NCBI GenBank assembly: GCA_050084985.1
Contig: JBITNC010000001.1
Span: forward strand, 35,216,001-35,280,000
Direction: 5' to 3'
Length of the DNA: 64,000 nucleotides
From: Nageia nagi
Lineage: Eukaryota; Pinophyta
Shown here: positions 33,606-46,341 of the stretch, in pieces
How the letters are laid out: every line of letters begins with the position of its first letter
Position numbering within the stretch: position 1 is the stretch's first letter
Translations under genes and position numbers: made by a program
Notes under the pieces: generated by a model
Seen by the model: only the letters and a program-made list of their open reading frames with translations
Told to the model about the DNA's origin: nothing
Databases searched by the model: none

Positions 33606-35240
33606 CCCTTTCCATTCATCATCATCTACCCATAAATTGAATGTGTGTTACATCTTATTCCATATCCTTGGTACATGTTATCATAAAATAAAAAGTATTA
33701 GCAATCAAGTTTGATAAATGATACAATCTAATACTGTAATTTTTCAAATCATTATCCTTAAATTTGAAAATATTTAATAATATCAAAATCAACATCGATG
33801 ATTGAAATAACAATAAAAACTGATCGAAACATTTATTCAATCTTGAGATACACCATCAATGTGTGGCACATCAAAGTAAGTTCATGATTAAAGTTTAGAA
33901 ATCATGCTTTTAAATTTTTTAAGAATGAATGACAAAATACATAATATATATCATCTATCATTATGTTGATCTTTGTAGCAAACTTGATTTTGTATCACTA
34001 TCTCGATAAATGAGGTAGAATACATTTGTCTTGTTTTCAAGTCATGTTCAACAAAAAACCTCAATCATGGAAAAACATATTTCTAATGATTTTCGCAAGA
34101 AATAATCATGAAACCCATTCTGCTGGGGCAAATAGCAGAATTATCAAACATTAAAATGTTATCTACTTTGAAAGGACTCCACGTCACATACATGCTAATG
34201 GCATAGAGCCTATGGAATACAGCGTTCCATAAAATAGCGTGTTGTGGACAAGCATGAGTACTTAGTAAAATGTAGAACTTATTTTCAAAATACTTTGATT
34301 GCGAAAATTCAAAAAGTTTATGTTTGATCATAACCTGGGGCAACTATGATTGTCCATGACCCAAAGCAAATCATTTGCCTCTACCATCAACCAACAAAAT
34401 CAAGATTTAAAATATTCGTACATAAGTTGACAAAACTCAAGTGTACGAGTCTTGACTTAACCACTTACCAACTCAAGTATATTATAATCTACTTATGAGT
34501 CTAGTGGTATTTGTATAAGTCTTACAATGATAACATGTTAGTTTGTTTGTATCTCCTTAAGATACATGACTATGTTTGCTCACCACATCATTACAATGAA
34601 TCATGAACTTCCTAAGCTTAATCTACGAAATCTATCCTATACAAATCTACGTGGAGGCATGTTGAATATGGTAAGTATCAACAGCTGGAAGTCGACAAAT
34701 CAGCAATGGTAAATAGCCCTGGCGACCGAAAACTAAACGTCGGTGACTGGAAGTAAAATGTTGCGTTTGAAAATAACCCTAAAAATATTAAGTTTTTCTC
34801 AAAAACAGCCTTAAATCGGTCAGGAAATCAAATAATGATAAAAATGTGATGTATCTTTGTTACATGAGATCATCTTGAAACCCTGTTGTCGGGACAAAAG
34901 GCAACATCATCAAAACTCATATACTAAGGAAGGCTTATACGGTACATGTGCGCTTAGACACATAAAATGACATAACAGAAATGTCATGCAGCTGTCATAC
35001 AAGCTCAACACATTGTCATACCGAAAACAGTTACTTCTAAGGTATATGCAAATTTGTTTTCAAAAATTACATCAAGTATAAAAGTAACACACATGTTATC
35101 ATAGTTTGATAAAGTTTGATTCACCTAAGAAATTGAGTCAAAACTTACATTGTGAAAAGGCAATAATAAACTATCAAGCAACAAAGTTTCCCGTTATATA
35201 TTTTTGAAATCATCAATCACATTTTTCGGTTGATAATTTC

Positions 35241-35254
35241 AAAAAGGGGCAAAA
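35241..35254 (+). other. Polypurine tract of T, copy 1
   Basis: AAAAAGGGGCAAAA lies immediately before LTR 2. Confidence 0.8.
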
Positions 35255-35317
35255 TGTAGACACTCAAAATAAACACTATTATTAGTTCAGTGCGGGCTTT
35301 TCGGCTTTATCTTCCTA

Positions 35318-36119
35318 ATTCCAGAATGTTATACTGGTTCCGGATCTTCATGACCTTGAGATGACGTCAGCACTTCCGGGACCCGGGTTCAGTTAAAACT
35401 GTGAACTTTGTTTCCCCCGTGATGTCATCGTCAGAATTTCGGAATGTTATACTGGTTTCGGATCTTCATCACCCTCGGGCTGACGTCATCACCTCCGGGA
35501 CCCGGTTTCATTCATAACAGTGAAACTGTACTTCCCGTGATGTCATCGTCATACTTCCGAAATTGTTATACTTGCCAGTTCCGTACATTCGATCACTTTC
35601 AGATGATGTCATCACTTCTGGGACCTGGTTTCATTCATAACAGTGAACACTGTACTTCCCATGACATCATCATCATACTTCCGGAATTGTTATACTTGCC
35701 AGTTCCAGACATTCGATCACTTCCGGATGATGTCATCACTTCCAGGACCCAGTTTCATTCATAACAGTGAACACTGTACTTCCCGTGACATCATCATCAT
35801 ACTTCCAGAATTGTTATACTTGCCAGTTCTGGACATTCGATCACTTTCGAATGATGTCATCACTTCTGGGACCCAGTTTCATTCATAATAGTGAACACTG
35901 TACTTCCTATGACATCATCATCGTACTTCTGGAATTGTTATACTTGCCAGTTCTAGACATTCGATCACTTTCGGATGACATCATCACTTCCGGGACCCGG
36001 TTTTAGTTAAAACTGTGAACTTTGTTTCTCCCCGTGACGTCATTGTCGTAATTTCGGAATGTTATACTAGTTCCGGATATTTAATCACCTCGGGCTGATG
36101 TCAGCACTTCAGGGACCCG
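35318..36119 (+). repeat. 124-bp tandem array in T LTR 2
   Basis: It has the same organisation as in LTR 1. CTTGCCAGTT recurs at 35571, 35695, 35819 and 35943, exactly 124 bp apart. Intact TGACGTCA remains in the outer units (about 35363, 35481 and 36037); inner ones have lost the CpG. Confidence 0.8.
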
Positions 36120-36153
36120 GGCTTTTCTACAACTAAGCTTTATCATTTCCTCC

Positions 36154-36268
36154 CAGAACACTTACTTCCAGAACAATCATCTCCGGAACATTTAATTCCG
36201 AAACACTTATCTCCGGAACACTTACTTCCCGGAATACTTCATTCCGGAACGTTTGCATTCCAAAACGT
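36154..36268 (+). repeat. 15-bp tandem array in T LTR 2
   Basis: It corresponds to 26741-26854, with one extra C in TTCCCGGAATAC. Confidence 0.8.
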
Positions 36269-36483
36269 TGTTATTAATGACTATGGATTGTTACTCTCGG
36301 GGATCCTAATATGCATTCATGATTGCAGTTAAACAACAAACAAATTTAAATTTTGCAGTAGCCAAACAAAATTCAAAAGGGAAGTTGAAACGCTTCGTCT
36401 TCTAAGATGAGGTGGCTATAGAGGTCAGTTACGAATGGCTTTTCATCTCCTCTTATCCGCGTTGGAACATTCCTCCCGAAATC

Positions 36484-36492
36484 TATAAATAC
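36484..36492 (+). promoter_or_regulatory. TATA box of T LTR 2
   Basis: TATAAATAC at the same relative position as in LTR 1. It could drive RNA from copy 2. Confidence 0.65.
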
Positions 36493-36932
36493 AAGCTAAA
36501 GATGAATGAATAGAGAGAGAATGGAGAGAATTAGCATCCAATAGAACCCATTTTGAAGTAGGGTAATGCTGCCAAAATCTTGTGTGCTCATACATTTTAT
36601 TGTTTTATGCTAGTTTCAATTCAATACAATATTATACATATATGCTTTGATGTTATTGTCTCTTGCATGTGTGTAGGATTTACAGGTTATCTACATCAAG
36701 AAAAGAAGCAAGCAACCCAAAAAACAATGGAGATCTAATACTCTTATTTTGGCACATACATTTGTAAAAGTCCCTTTTAAGGGCATATTGTAGTTTGAAC
36801 TGAAATTGAATATCATTTTTGCAATTACAACACGCATATATATTTTACTTAATTTGAGGTTCAATGAAGATTGAAGAGTAATTTTTATTTTATGTTATTC
36901 TACTTTCCAGCTCAATTTTCATTGCAACATTC

Positions 36933-36949
36933 TGGCGCTAGAAGGAGGG
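36933..36949 (+). other. Primer binding site of T, copy 2 (tRNA-Asn type)
   Basis: Identical to 27519-27535. Confidence 0.75.
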
Positions 36950-38631
36950 CCCTCCGTTTTTGAGAGGGAGATTTCTTGTTTATAATTTTACCTTTCTGTT
37001 CTCTGAATTTTTCGGATTTTTTCCGCCTACCAACTTCAAATTCTGGGTTCTATGTTTTTTTTTAGGAATTTGTTGAAGAAACGCTGACGACTGGTATAGA
37101 ACGCTGGTGACTGTCATTAAATGCCAGTGACTGGGACTCAAACGCCGACGACTATCTTTAAACACCAGCATTCCCTGTCTAAACACCAGCGACCCGTTTC
37201 AGGTTGTTTTCTCTCTTTTTGCAATTTTTGAAAAAATAAAATGAAATTTATGCCATGAAAAAATATTTGCGAGTGTGATTCCTTTGCTTAGAGTGCATAT
37301 AAGAATGGGTAGAAAAGGTTAAATGCATATCTTTTATTAATTTGCTTTATGTATGAAGTTATGTATTTATTTTTATGCTTTAGGTAAAGGGTACGTACAC
37401 ATGTAATATTTTTTATCTTGTCTACTTATGCTCTCCCTTTGCGCTTAGTGCGATCTAAGGTGACCAGAATAGGCTTGATAAGAAGGGGTAAATTAACTTT
37501 TCTTCTTTCACACTCACACTATCATAAATTGGGTTAATTTATCTACATCTAATTACCTCTTACTAGTAAGAGGAGGCAATTTACTACACATAATACTTCC
37601 CACAATTGGAAGAGGTAAATGAATCACACTTAATTTGGAATGAACTTAAGGAAAATAAATCGAGGTTTTGGATAGTACAAATTACATTAAAAGGTTAATG
37701 AATTGGGTGGATTCGAACACATTATGTACTTTCACTTAACAAAGCATGCTCTCACTTTTGCGCTTCGAGCGACCTTAAGTGATCAGAAATAAGTTAAGTG
37801 AAAGAGGTAAATTTTTTACACATCTTATTTGGAAATTTACTTCACATTAACACTCTTGAAGAGGTCTTCCCTTACCACTCCATTGGAGGTCGAAGGGATG
37901 TGACCTTGGAGGAATAATTGAACCACATTTAATTAATTCATCTACACATAATACTTCCACAGCTGGAAGGGGTTAATGAACATCACTAAGAGGTTGGATA
38001 ATAAATCGCATTATAATTGGAAAAGAACAACGAGATTTATTAAGGCCAAGATCCATCTTATAATAAACTTTGATTGTATCACATTAAGATAAGATAAGTA
38101 AATGGACATGAATGTTGGGGAGGGTAGTATGCATTATTGCATCTTACTTGTTTAAATTGCATTTCATAAGGCCTTAAAGGATATAATTGAACATTAACGA
38201 GTTGGATGTCACTACCAACCGTTAATTCTTATTTCTTTGTACTCACCGACATAACACACTTGAAGCCATAGAGCCAGTCACACTTGGAGGTGATTACCAA
38301 GGTGACTCTCCTTTAGGTAGGAGTCAAAAAAGGAGACTCTTTTAGAACCAAGCCAAGAGCTATAGAAACTTGCGAATATTATTTAGAATTACCCAACCTA
38401 CCTTGTTTAACACTTGACTAGTCAAAACAAATTAGGAGAATTAAAAGACTAAAAGTGTACAGCTCATATCGTTCATTTGACTTAGATATTAAAATATGTG
38501 AAAAAGTTAAAAGGATAATCACATCGTCAGAAATAAATTTGCATGTAGGATGTTTGTGCATTACATTACTTTCTCAAAAAAATAATATAAAAGATAAAAA
38601 TGAAGTTTTCTTTTTACGGTGATTGTTTATA
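36950..38631 (+). other. 5' leader of T, copy 2
   Basis: Same content as 27536-29218. One difference was seen: a C run of three in copy 1 (about 28488-28490) is two here (GTGACCTTGG). Confidence 0.6.
37079..37196 (+). repeat. 20-21-bp tandem repeat after the T primer site, copy 2
   Basis: Identical to 27665-27782 as far as I can read. Confidence 0.8.
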
Positions 38632-41433
38632 ATGGTTCAAACCAGAAGCATGGCCGCTAATAAAATACAAGAATACCCTTTTGAAATACAAGAAATAGAC
38701 ACGGATAATATGGACTTGATAGAGTTTGCGGTTAGGAGACCATCTCCTTTAGATGAATCAGATTCACGAATAGGCCGTTATGAAGGTGAAGATAAAGATA
38801 GGGATTATGATCAATCTAAATTGCAAAGACAAAATATAGAGGATCATATTGCTAAATCTAGAGTGCAAGTGTTAGATGAAGAGCTAATTGAAATTCATCA
38901 TCGTCTAGCTAGTCATAGAGATATTCCCAGAACGTCTTCTAGTGTACCAGGAGATGTAGAAAAACAAGATCGAAGCCATCACAACTTAGAAATTGATGAA
39001 AATAAGTCTCGAGCTGGAACCATAGTGATACCACAGACTGAACCATATAAAGTTATCTATGATAGAGTTATACGTCAATTACCGGATGGTCGAATGGTTA
39101 GTTCTTTGATTAGGAAAGAAGGAATTTCCCTTCCTCGTAAATCTCTTGAACTAGGAAAAAATGGAGTAGCAATACCTGCAAGTAATTTATCTCAAAAGGC
39201 TCCTTCAATAAGGCAAATGAAAAAATCTTACTCTTCAAAGGGAAGATCAGATAGAAGGACGTCTAAGTTTGCAGTAGGAGAGATACCTTCTTTTGAAGAA
39301 CTAAAAGAACGAAGACAATCATATAAAACAAAAGCGGGTCAAAGATTCACGGATGCTTATGCCGATGAAATCAAAAGGGCCGCGGAGATGCAATATCTCC
39401 TAGAGGAAGAAAATAGAAGAAATAATGAAATCTTTAAAATTCAAGAACAAGAAGACAAATTAAAAGAAATGGAAGATAAATTTTTTAGGGATAAACAGAA
39501 ATTGATAGAACAAGAACAAATAAACAAAGAGAGAAGTCAATTCCTGGAACAAGAAAAGAATAGACTTTGTAAAGAGCATGAGATTCAACTGTGTTTAAGA
39601 GAATTACAACTTGAAGAATTAGAAAAAGAAAAAATCAAAAGGGAGCAACATCTACGTATGGAGAAAGAAAAACAATGATAGTGGGAGGAATATCAAAGGA
39701 TTAAAAATTGGAAACCCGAAGCTCCTGAAGGAAGTCAAATACGGAGATATCGAGATCCTTACTTAGATAGACCAGAAGCGAGGGATAGAGAGATAGCCAC
39801 TTTATTACAAAAGAGGAGGGATAAAGAACTAGAATTACAAAGATTATATGATAAACAAAAGCAAGATTCTATTAAAAGTTGGGTGGAACAAACTCAAAAG
39901 AAAATAAAACAACCTGATTATAAAGAAAGAGAGTTATACGGAAAGAGTATATATCAAGAACCCCCTAAAGTCTCTAGTACACGATACCAATCACCTCTTA
40001 AAATATTGCCCCCACCACCATCTGAGATTCCTTCTGATTATGAGTCTCACTTGTCAGGATCAATCTGAGAGAAGGATCCGAATACTCGAAGACATCATAA
40101 GCATACTCAAGGTCGAAGAACTGATAAGGAATTGGAAGATTTTATGAAGGATTTTATGAATCGAGAGATGAATATTCAAGGGCTTAAGAAGTTAAATTAT
40201 AAGAATATTTGTAATGAGCCTATTCATCCAAGTGTTCCGAAGAAGAAATTACCTTATAAGTTTGAACTTCCTAAAATAGAACCATTTAAAGGAAGAGAAG
40301 ATCCTAAAGAACACTTGAGAAAATTTGCATTTTCTAGTTATCAGATAGCCAATGATGACTCGTTGATGTTACGTATGTTCCCTATGACACTCGCGGGCCA
40401 AGCTTTAGATTGGTATAATAATCTACCTTTACATAGTTTATACACATTTGAACAATTGGCTAATCAATTTTTGGAACACTTTAGAATCAATATTAAAGAA
40501 AAATCTTCCATTACGGATCTTACAAGATTACAACAATTTTCGTATGAAACTATACAAGATTACATCTCAAGATGGCGTGCTATACTTACTAGTATGCCTT
40601 ATACAATACCACAAGAAGAATTGGTTAAGTTATTTAGTCAAAGTTGTCTAAGACCAATAGCCAGTATTCTCCAAATTCAACAACATAAGACTTTTGAAGA
40701 AGCTATTGCACAGGCAGTAGTTATAGAAAGAGTTAAAATTCAAGATGGAGAATTAAAGCCTAAGAAGAAGGAATACATGAAAGGCAATCAACATGAGAAC
40801 ACTAGTAAACAACCACAAAATAATCAAGTAGTTGTGACGGAAGATTCTGGTCAAGCTCAAAAAACCGAAGAGAATGTTGAACGTAAGCCTAAGAGAAATT
40901 TTACCCCATTATCAGAACCATTGTCAGAAATACTTAAGAAATTATGTGATAATGGTATGATTACACTACCTGATATAAAGCCTGAGAATCCGGATGCCAA
41001 AGGGAAAAAATGGTATAGAGAAAATGAATTTTGCGCTTATCATAGACAAAAAGGACATAAGACAAATAGATGTCTAACTTTACAGCATAAAATTCAAGAC
41101 TTGATAGATGGTGGGAAAATAGATGTAGATAATCCTGTTGTGCCTTCAAATCAAAATTTAGGGATATATCAAAATCCCTTACCTTCACATCAGGCTAACA
41201 ATGTGGCGATTATCCCTAATCAAATGAACTATACATACAATGATAAGGATACACCTTTTATAGGGACTATAGATGATTCGATACACATGATTGGTATAGC
41301 TACAAGAGCGCAACAAAATACATACATACATTCCATACAATTAAACAATGGTGAATTGTGTTATTTGCATAAGGATGTTCAATCTCCTTCACATCGTTCA
41401 CATTGGGGCAGTCGTCCTCCATCTTACTTTTGA
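38632..41433 (+). pseudogene. Gag of T, copy 2 (933 codons, same three stops)
   Basis: The predicted protein pieces are identical to copy 1, including the three internal stops (TGA 39676-39678, TAG 39679-39681, TGA 40066-40068). The stops therefore existed before the tandem copy arose. The start is the ATG at 38632 (MVQTRSMA). The domains are as in copy 1: charged coiled-coil N-terminal part, capsid domain, C-x2-H-x4-H-x4-C knuckle. With no substitution in 2.8 kb, the duplication must be very young, unless it is an assembly effect. Confidence 0.85.
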
Positions 41434-41983
41434 TCTCCTCATGTTTCACATAGATCACATTGGGGCAATTTCCCTCCAAAAAAAAAAAAAAAAATCATCC
41501 GAACATGATTTAGAAATCACACAAACATCAAAATATGATTAAAAAACTAAAATGATCATATCTGATTGTGAAGCAGGTTATTATATGTTTATGGCATTTC
41601 CATGTCTTCCCTTTTTTCCACCTCATATTCATACCCCATTATGTTGGAATATTTGAGTATTAGATTGTATTCTAACAATGCATCAAGGCATATATACTAT
41701 ACATTATCCATGATCACCTCCATACCATTATACAAATATGTCTAATACTTATTGTAAAAGGAAATAGTTTATGAAATTAATATTCTTATTGACTTTATCA
41801 ACCTTCATCATGAAATTCTTGAAACTTTGGATGATAAACAAACATGACTATGATACACTTAAGGTTATTACGGACTCATACACATCTTCACATTTAAATA
41901 ATCTTAAAACAGTCAAGAATGAGGTGTTACAAGAGCATGATTTCGAGTGAAAGTATTTCATGTTCATCCTATTATTCGCTTCA

Positions 41984-42053
41984 TCTCGAACCCAAGAATC
42001 ATTGGATAGTAAAAAAAAAAAAGTGCTACAAAGATTCTTGGGTTATAACGAGA
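41984..42053 (+). other. Long hairpin with A-rich loop in T, copy 2
   Basis: Identical to 32571-32640. Confidence 0.7.
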
Positions 42054-42796
42054 TCGAGGGGTTAATCCTCATCGGGGCTATGGACGCTTGTCTGGCAATG
42101 GGGCATACCTTACGAGTGGTGACATGTCCATATTGGTTAGCGACCTTCTTTCCTATGGACCTCTGTACGTTTCATATGGATGAACTAGCTTATATATTTT
42201 ATGCTCTTGTGACATTTAGTTTGAGATTGTCTAGAGATGGAAATAAACATCATTGCACACATATGAGTCTATGATAATTTTGAAAACATCATGACTTTGT
42301 TTTATATCATCTAAAGAAGAAAAAAAAATCTAATGATGATTGGGTAATATGGTCAACTTGAATATTATGATCATTACATTTCTTCATCATCCCATGCCTC
42401 CATCCCATACTATTTATTATTACATAGTAATTAATATTACACTTATGTTTATCAATGCCTTGATGAGTTGATTAGTTTATCTCTCTAAATATTCAATACA
42501 TCCTATGTCCATTCATTTGTTATACTCTTTACATATTAACATCCACCATCCCCCATGCACATTATACTATACCAACTTTCATATTTTATTATCCAACATC
42601 CATATATTTCCTAATCCATCTTTACTGATTGTTAAATTGGAGGTGTTTCCATATTATTTAAAAAAAAAAAAAAAAAAGCGAGTAATTGCTCTCCCCATTA
42701 ATATGGGAGTCAACATTGTTGTTATTAAAACCTTTTGCTTCTATTCTTATCCATAAATTTAAGTAAGAAATTGCCCTTAATAGATTGATAAAAGCC

Positions 42797-43017
42797 AACC
42801 CTAGAACATTGTTAAATTTTATAGCTTCCATTATTCTTTGGGATCGAGAATAAGAAATTGTTCTTCCCATTGAATTGGAAGTCAATGTTCTCTTCCTATC
42901 ATATCCCTTTCAGTCCAACACCTTAGAACATTGTTAAATTTTGTAGCTTCCATCATTCCTTGGGATCGAGAGTAAGAAGTTGCTCTTCCCTTGGAATTGG
43001 AAGTCGATGTTCTTATT
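42797..43017 (+). repeat. 120-bp direct repeat in the T 3' region, copy 2
   Basis: Same as 33385-33605. Confidence 0.8.
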
Positions 43018-44652
43018 CCCTTTCCATTCATCATCATCTACCCATAAATTGAATGTGTGTTACATCTTATTCCATATCCTTGGTACATGTTATCATAAAA
43101 TAAAAAGTATTAGCAATCAAGTTTGATAAATGATACAATCTAATACTGTAATTTTTCAAATCATTATCCTTAAATTTGAAAATATTTAATAATATCAAAA
43201 TCAACATCGATGATTGAAATAACAATAAAAACTGATCGAAACATTTATTCAATCTTGAGATACACCATCAATGTGTGGCACATCAAAGTAAGTTCATGAT
43301 TAAAGTTTAGAAATCATGCTTTTAAATTTTTTAAGAATGAATGACAAAATACATAATATATATCATCTATCATTATGTTGATCTTTGTAGCAAACTTGAT
43401 TTTGTATCACTATCTCGATAAATGAGGTAGAATACATTTGTCTTGTTTTCAAGTCATGTTCAACAAAAAACCTCAATCATGGAAAAACATATTTCTAATG
43501 ATTTTCGCAAGAAATAATCATGAAACCCATTCTGCTGGGGCAAATAGCAGAATTATCAAACATTAAAATGTTATCTACTTTGAAAGGACTCCACGTCACA
43601 TACATGCTAATGGCATAGAGCCTATGGAATACAGCGTTCCATAAAATAGCGTGTTGTGGACAAGCATGAGTACTTAGTAAAATGTAGAACTTATTTTCAA
43701 AATACTTTGATTGCGAAAATTCAAAAAGTTTATGTTTGATCATAACCTGGGGCAACTATGATTGTCCATGACCCAAAGCAAATCATTTGCCTCTACCATC
43801 AACCAACAAAATCAAGATTTAAAATATTCGTACATAAGTTGACAAAACTCAAGTGTACGAGTCTTGACTTAACCACTTACCAACTCAAGTATATTATAAT
43901 CTACTTATGAGTCTAGTGGTATTTGTATAAGTCTTACAATGATAACATGTTAGTTTGTTTGTATCTCCTTAAGATACATGACTATGTTTGCTCACCACAT
44001 CATTACAATGAATCATGAACTTCCCAAGCTTAATCTACGAAATCTATCCTATACAAATCTACGTGGAGGCATGTTGAATATGGTAAGTATCAACAGCTGG
44101 AAGTCGACAAATCAGCAATGGTAAATAGCCCTGGCGACCGAAAACTAAACGTCGGTGACTGGAAGTAAAATGTTGCGTTTGAAAATAACCCTAAAAATAT
44201 TAAGTTTTTCTCAAAAACAGCCTTAAATCGGTCAGGAAATCAAATAATGATAAAAATGTGATGTATCTTTGTTACATGAGATCATCTTGAAACCCTGTTG
44301 TCGGGACAAAAGGCAACATCATCAAAACTCATATACTAAGGAAGGCTTATACGGTACATGTGCGCTTAGACACATAAAATGACATAACAGAAATGTCATG
44401 CAGCTGTCATACAAGCTCAACACATTGTCATACCGAAAACAGTTACTTCTAAGGTATATGCAAATTTGTTTTCAAAAATTACATCAAGTATAAAAGTAAC
44501 ACACATGTTATCATAGTTTGATAAAGTTTGATTCACCTAAGAAATTGAGTCAAAACTTACATTGTGAAAAGGCAATAATAAACTATCAAGCAACAAAGTT
44601 TCCCGTTATATATTTTTGAAATCATCAATCACATTTTTCGGTTGATAATTTC

Positions 44653-44666
44653 AAAAAGGGGCAAAA
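44653..44666 (+). other. Polypurine tract of T, copy 2
   Basis: AAAAAGGGGCAAAA immediately before LTR 3. Confidence 0.8.
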
Positions 44667-44729
44667 TGTAGACACTCAAAATAAACACTATTATTAGTTC
44701 AGTGCGGGCTTTTCGGCTTTATCTTCCTA

Positions 44730-45531
44730 ATTCCAGAATGTTATACTGGTTCCGGATCTTCATGACCTTGAGATGACGTCAGCACTTCCGGGACCCGGGT
44801 TCAGTTAAAACTGTGAACTTTGTTTCCCCCGTGATGTCATCGTCAGAATTTCGGAATGTTATACTGGTTTCGGATCTTCATCACCCTCGGGCTGACGTCA
44901 TCACCTCCGGGACCCGGTTTCATTCATAACAGTGAAACTGTACTTCCCGTGATGTCATCGTCATACTTCCGAAATTGTTATACTTGCCAGTTCCGTACAT
45001 TCGATCACTTTCAGATGATGTCATCACTTCTGGGACCTGGTTTCATTCATAACAGTGAACACTGTACTTCCCATGACATCATCATCATACTTCCGGAATT
45101 GTTATACTTGCCAGTTCCAGACATTCGATCACTTCCGGATGATGTCATCACTTCCAGGACCCAGTTTCATTCATAACAGTGAACACTGTACTTCCCGTGA
45201 CATCATCATCATACTTCCAGAATTGTTATACTTGCCAGTTCTGGACATTCGATCACTTTCGAATGATGTCATCACTTCTGGGACCCAGTTTCATTCATAA
45301 TAGTGAACACTGTACTTCCTATGACATCATCATCGTACTTCTGGAATTGTTATACTTGCCAGTTCTAGACATTCGATCACTTTCGGATGACATCATCACT
45401 TCCGGGACCCGGTTTTAGTTAAAACTGTGAACTTTGTTTCTCCCCGTGACGTCATTGTCGTAATTTCGGAATGTTATACTAGTTCCGGATATTTAATCAC
45501 CTCGGGCTGATGTCAGCACTTCAGGGACCCG
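44730..45531 (+). repeat. 124-bp tandem array in T LTR 3
   Basis: CTTGCCAGTT recurs at 44983, 45107, 45231 and 45355. Same as LTR 2. Confidence 0.8.
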
Positions 45532-45565
45532 GGCTTTTCTACAACTAAGCTTTATCATTTCCTCC

Positions 45566-45680
45566 CAGAACACTTACTTCCAGAACAATCATCTCCGGAA
45601 CATTTAATTCCGAAACACTTATCTCCGGAACACTTACTTCCCGGAATACTTCATTCCGGAACGTTTGCATTCCAAAACGT
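45566..45680 (+). repeat. 15-bp tandem array in T LTR 3
   Basis: Same as 36154-36268. Confidence 0.8.
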
Positions 45681-45895
45681 TGTTATTAATGACTATGGAT
45701 TGTTACTCTCGGGGATCCTAATATGCATTCATGATTGCAGTTAAACAACAAACAAATTTAAATTTTGCAGTAGCCAAACAAAATTCAAAAGGGAAGTTGA
45801 AACGCTTCGTCTTCTAAGATGAGGTGGCTATAGAGGTCAGTTACGAATGGCTTTTCATCTCCTCTTATCCGCGTTGGAACATTCCTCCCGAAATC

Positions 45896-45904
45896 TATAA
45901 ATAC
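45896..45904 (+). promoter_or_regulatory. TATA box of T LTR 3
   Basis: TATAAATAC. RNA from here would read out into H. Confidence 0.6.
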
Positions 45905-46341
45905 AAGCTAAAGATGAATGAATAGAGAGAGAATGGAGAGAATTAGCATCCAATAGAACCCATTTTGAAGTAGGGTAATGCTGCCAAAATCTTGTGTGCT
46001 CATACATTTTATTGTTTTATGCTAGTTTCAATTCAATACAATATTATACATATATGCTTTGATGTTATTGTCTCTTGCATGTGTGTAGGATTTACAGGTT
46101 ATCTACATCAAGAAAAGAAGCAAGCAACCCAAAAAACAATGGAGATCTAATACTCTTATTTTGGCACATACATTTGTAAAAGTCCCTTTTAAGGGCATAT
46201 TGTAGTTTGAACTGAAATTGAATATCATTTTTGCAATTACAACACGCATATATATTTTACTTAATTTGAGGTTCAATGAAGATTGAAGAGTAATTTTTAT
46301 TTTATGTTATTCTACTTTCCAGCTCAATTTTCATTGCAACA

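Larger units (their letters stand above)
32021..35240 (+). other. 3' non-coding region of T, copy 1
   Basis: 3.2 kb lie between gag and the polypurine tract, where pol would be in an autonomous element. It has A-tracts (32065-32081 and about 33248-33265), a strong hairpin (32571-32640) and a 120-bp direct repeat (33385-33605). The 104-codon open stretch at 32547-32861 overlaps the hairpin and has no motif I recognise. I found no protease, RT or integrase remnant in any frame I read. Confidence 0.6.
35255..36929 (+). repeat. T LTR 2, shared middle LTR (1675 bp)
   Basis: It serves as the 3' LTR of copy 1 and the 5' LTR of copy 2. Its sequence looks identical to LTR 3 and differs from LTR 1, as at AGTTCAGTG versus AGTTCAATG near the start and CGCGTTGG versus CGCGCTGG before the TATA box. 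In the last 270 bp all three look the same, so a crossover there would leave no trace. Confidence 0.9.
41434..44652 (+). other. 3' non-coding region of T, copy 2
   Basis: Same content as 32021-35240. One A-run after GAAG is one base shorter (about 42320), and CTTCCCAAGC (about 44025) stands for CTTCCTAAGC in copy 1. Confidence 0.6.
25842..46341 (+). mobile_element. T: tandem LTR retrotransposon (LTR-internal-LTR-internal-LTR), Gag only
   Basis: Three LTRs start with TGTAGACACTC (25842, 35255, 44667) and end in CAACA (27515, 36929, 46341). Two internal regions lie between them, each with primer site, leader, Gag frame, long 3' non-coding part and polypurine tract. No protease, RT, RNase H or integrase can be read, so T is non-autonomous. 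It sits inside the RT of H. The left flank GATAT (25837-25841) and right flank TATAT (46342-46346) fit a 5-bp target duplication with one change, and removing T restores the H frame. That only one duplication flanks 20.5 kb shows the tandem arose from a single insertion, not two. Confidence 0.9.
44667..46341 (+). repeat. T LTR 3 (1675 bp)
   Basis: The outer right LTR looks identical to LTR 2. It ends CAACA and is followed by TATAT and then by the RT frame of H. Confidence 0.9.

Noticed and set aside
33655-34343. Minus-strand open stretches of 61 and 86 codons in T
   Set aside because: No motif and no support beyond being open in AT-rich sequence.
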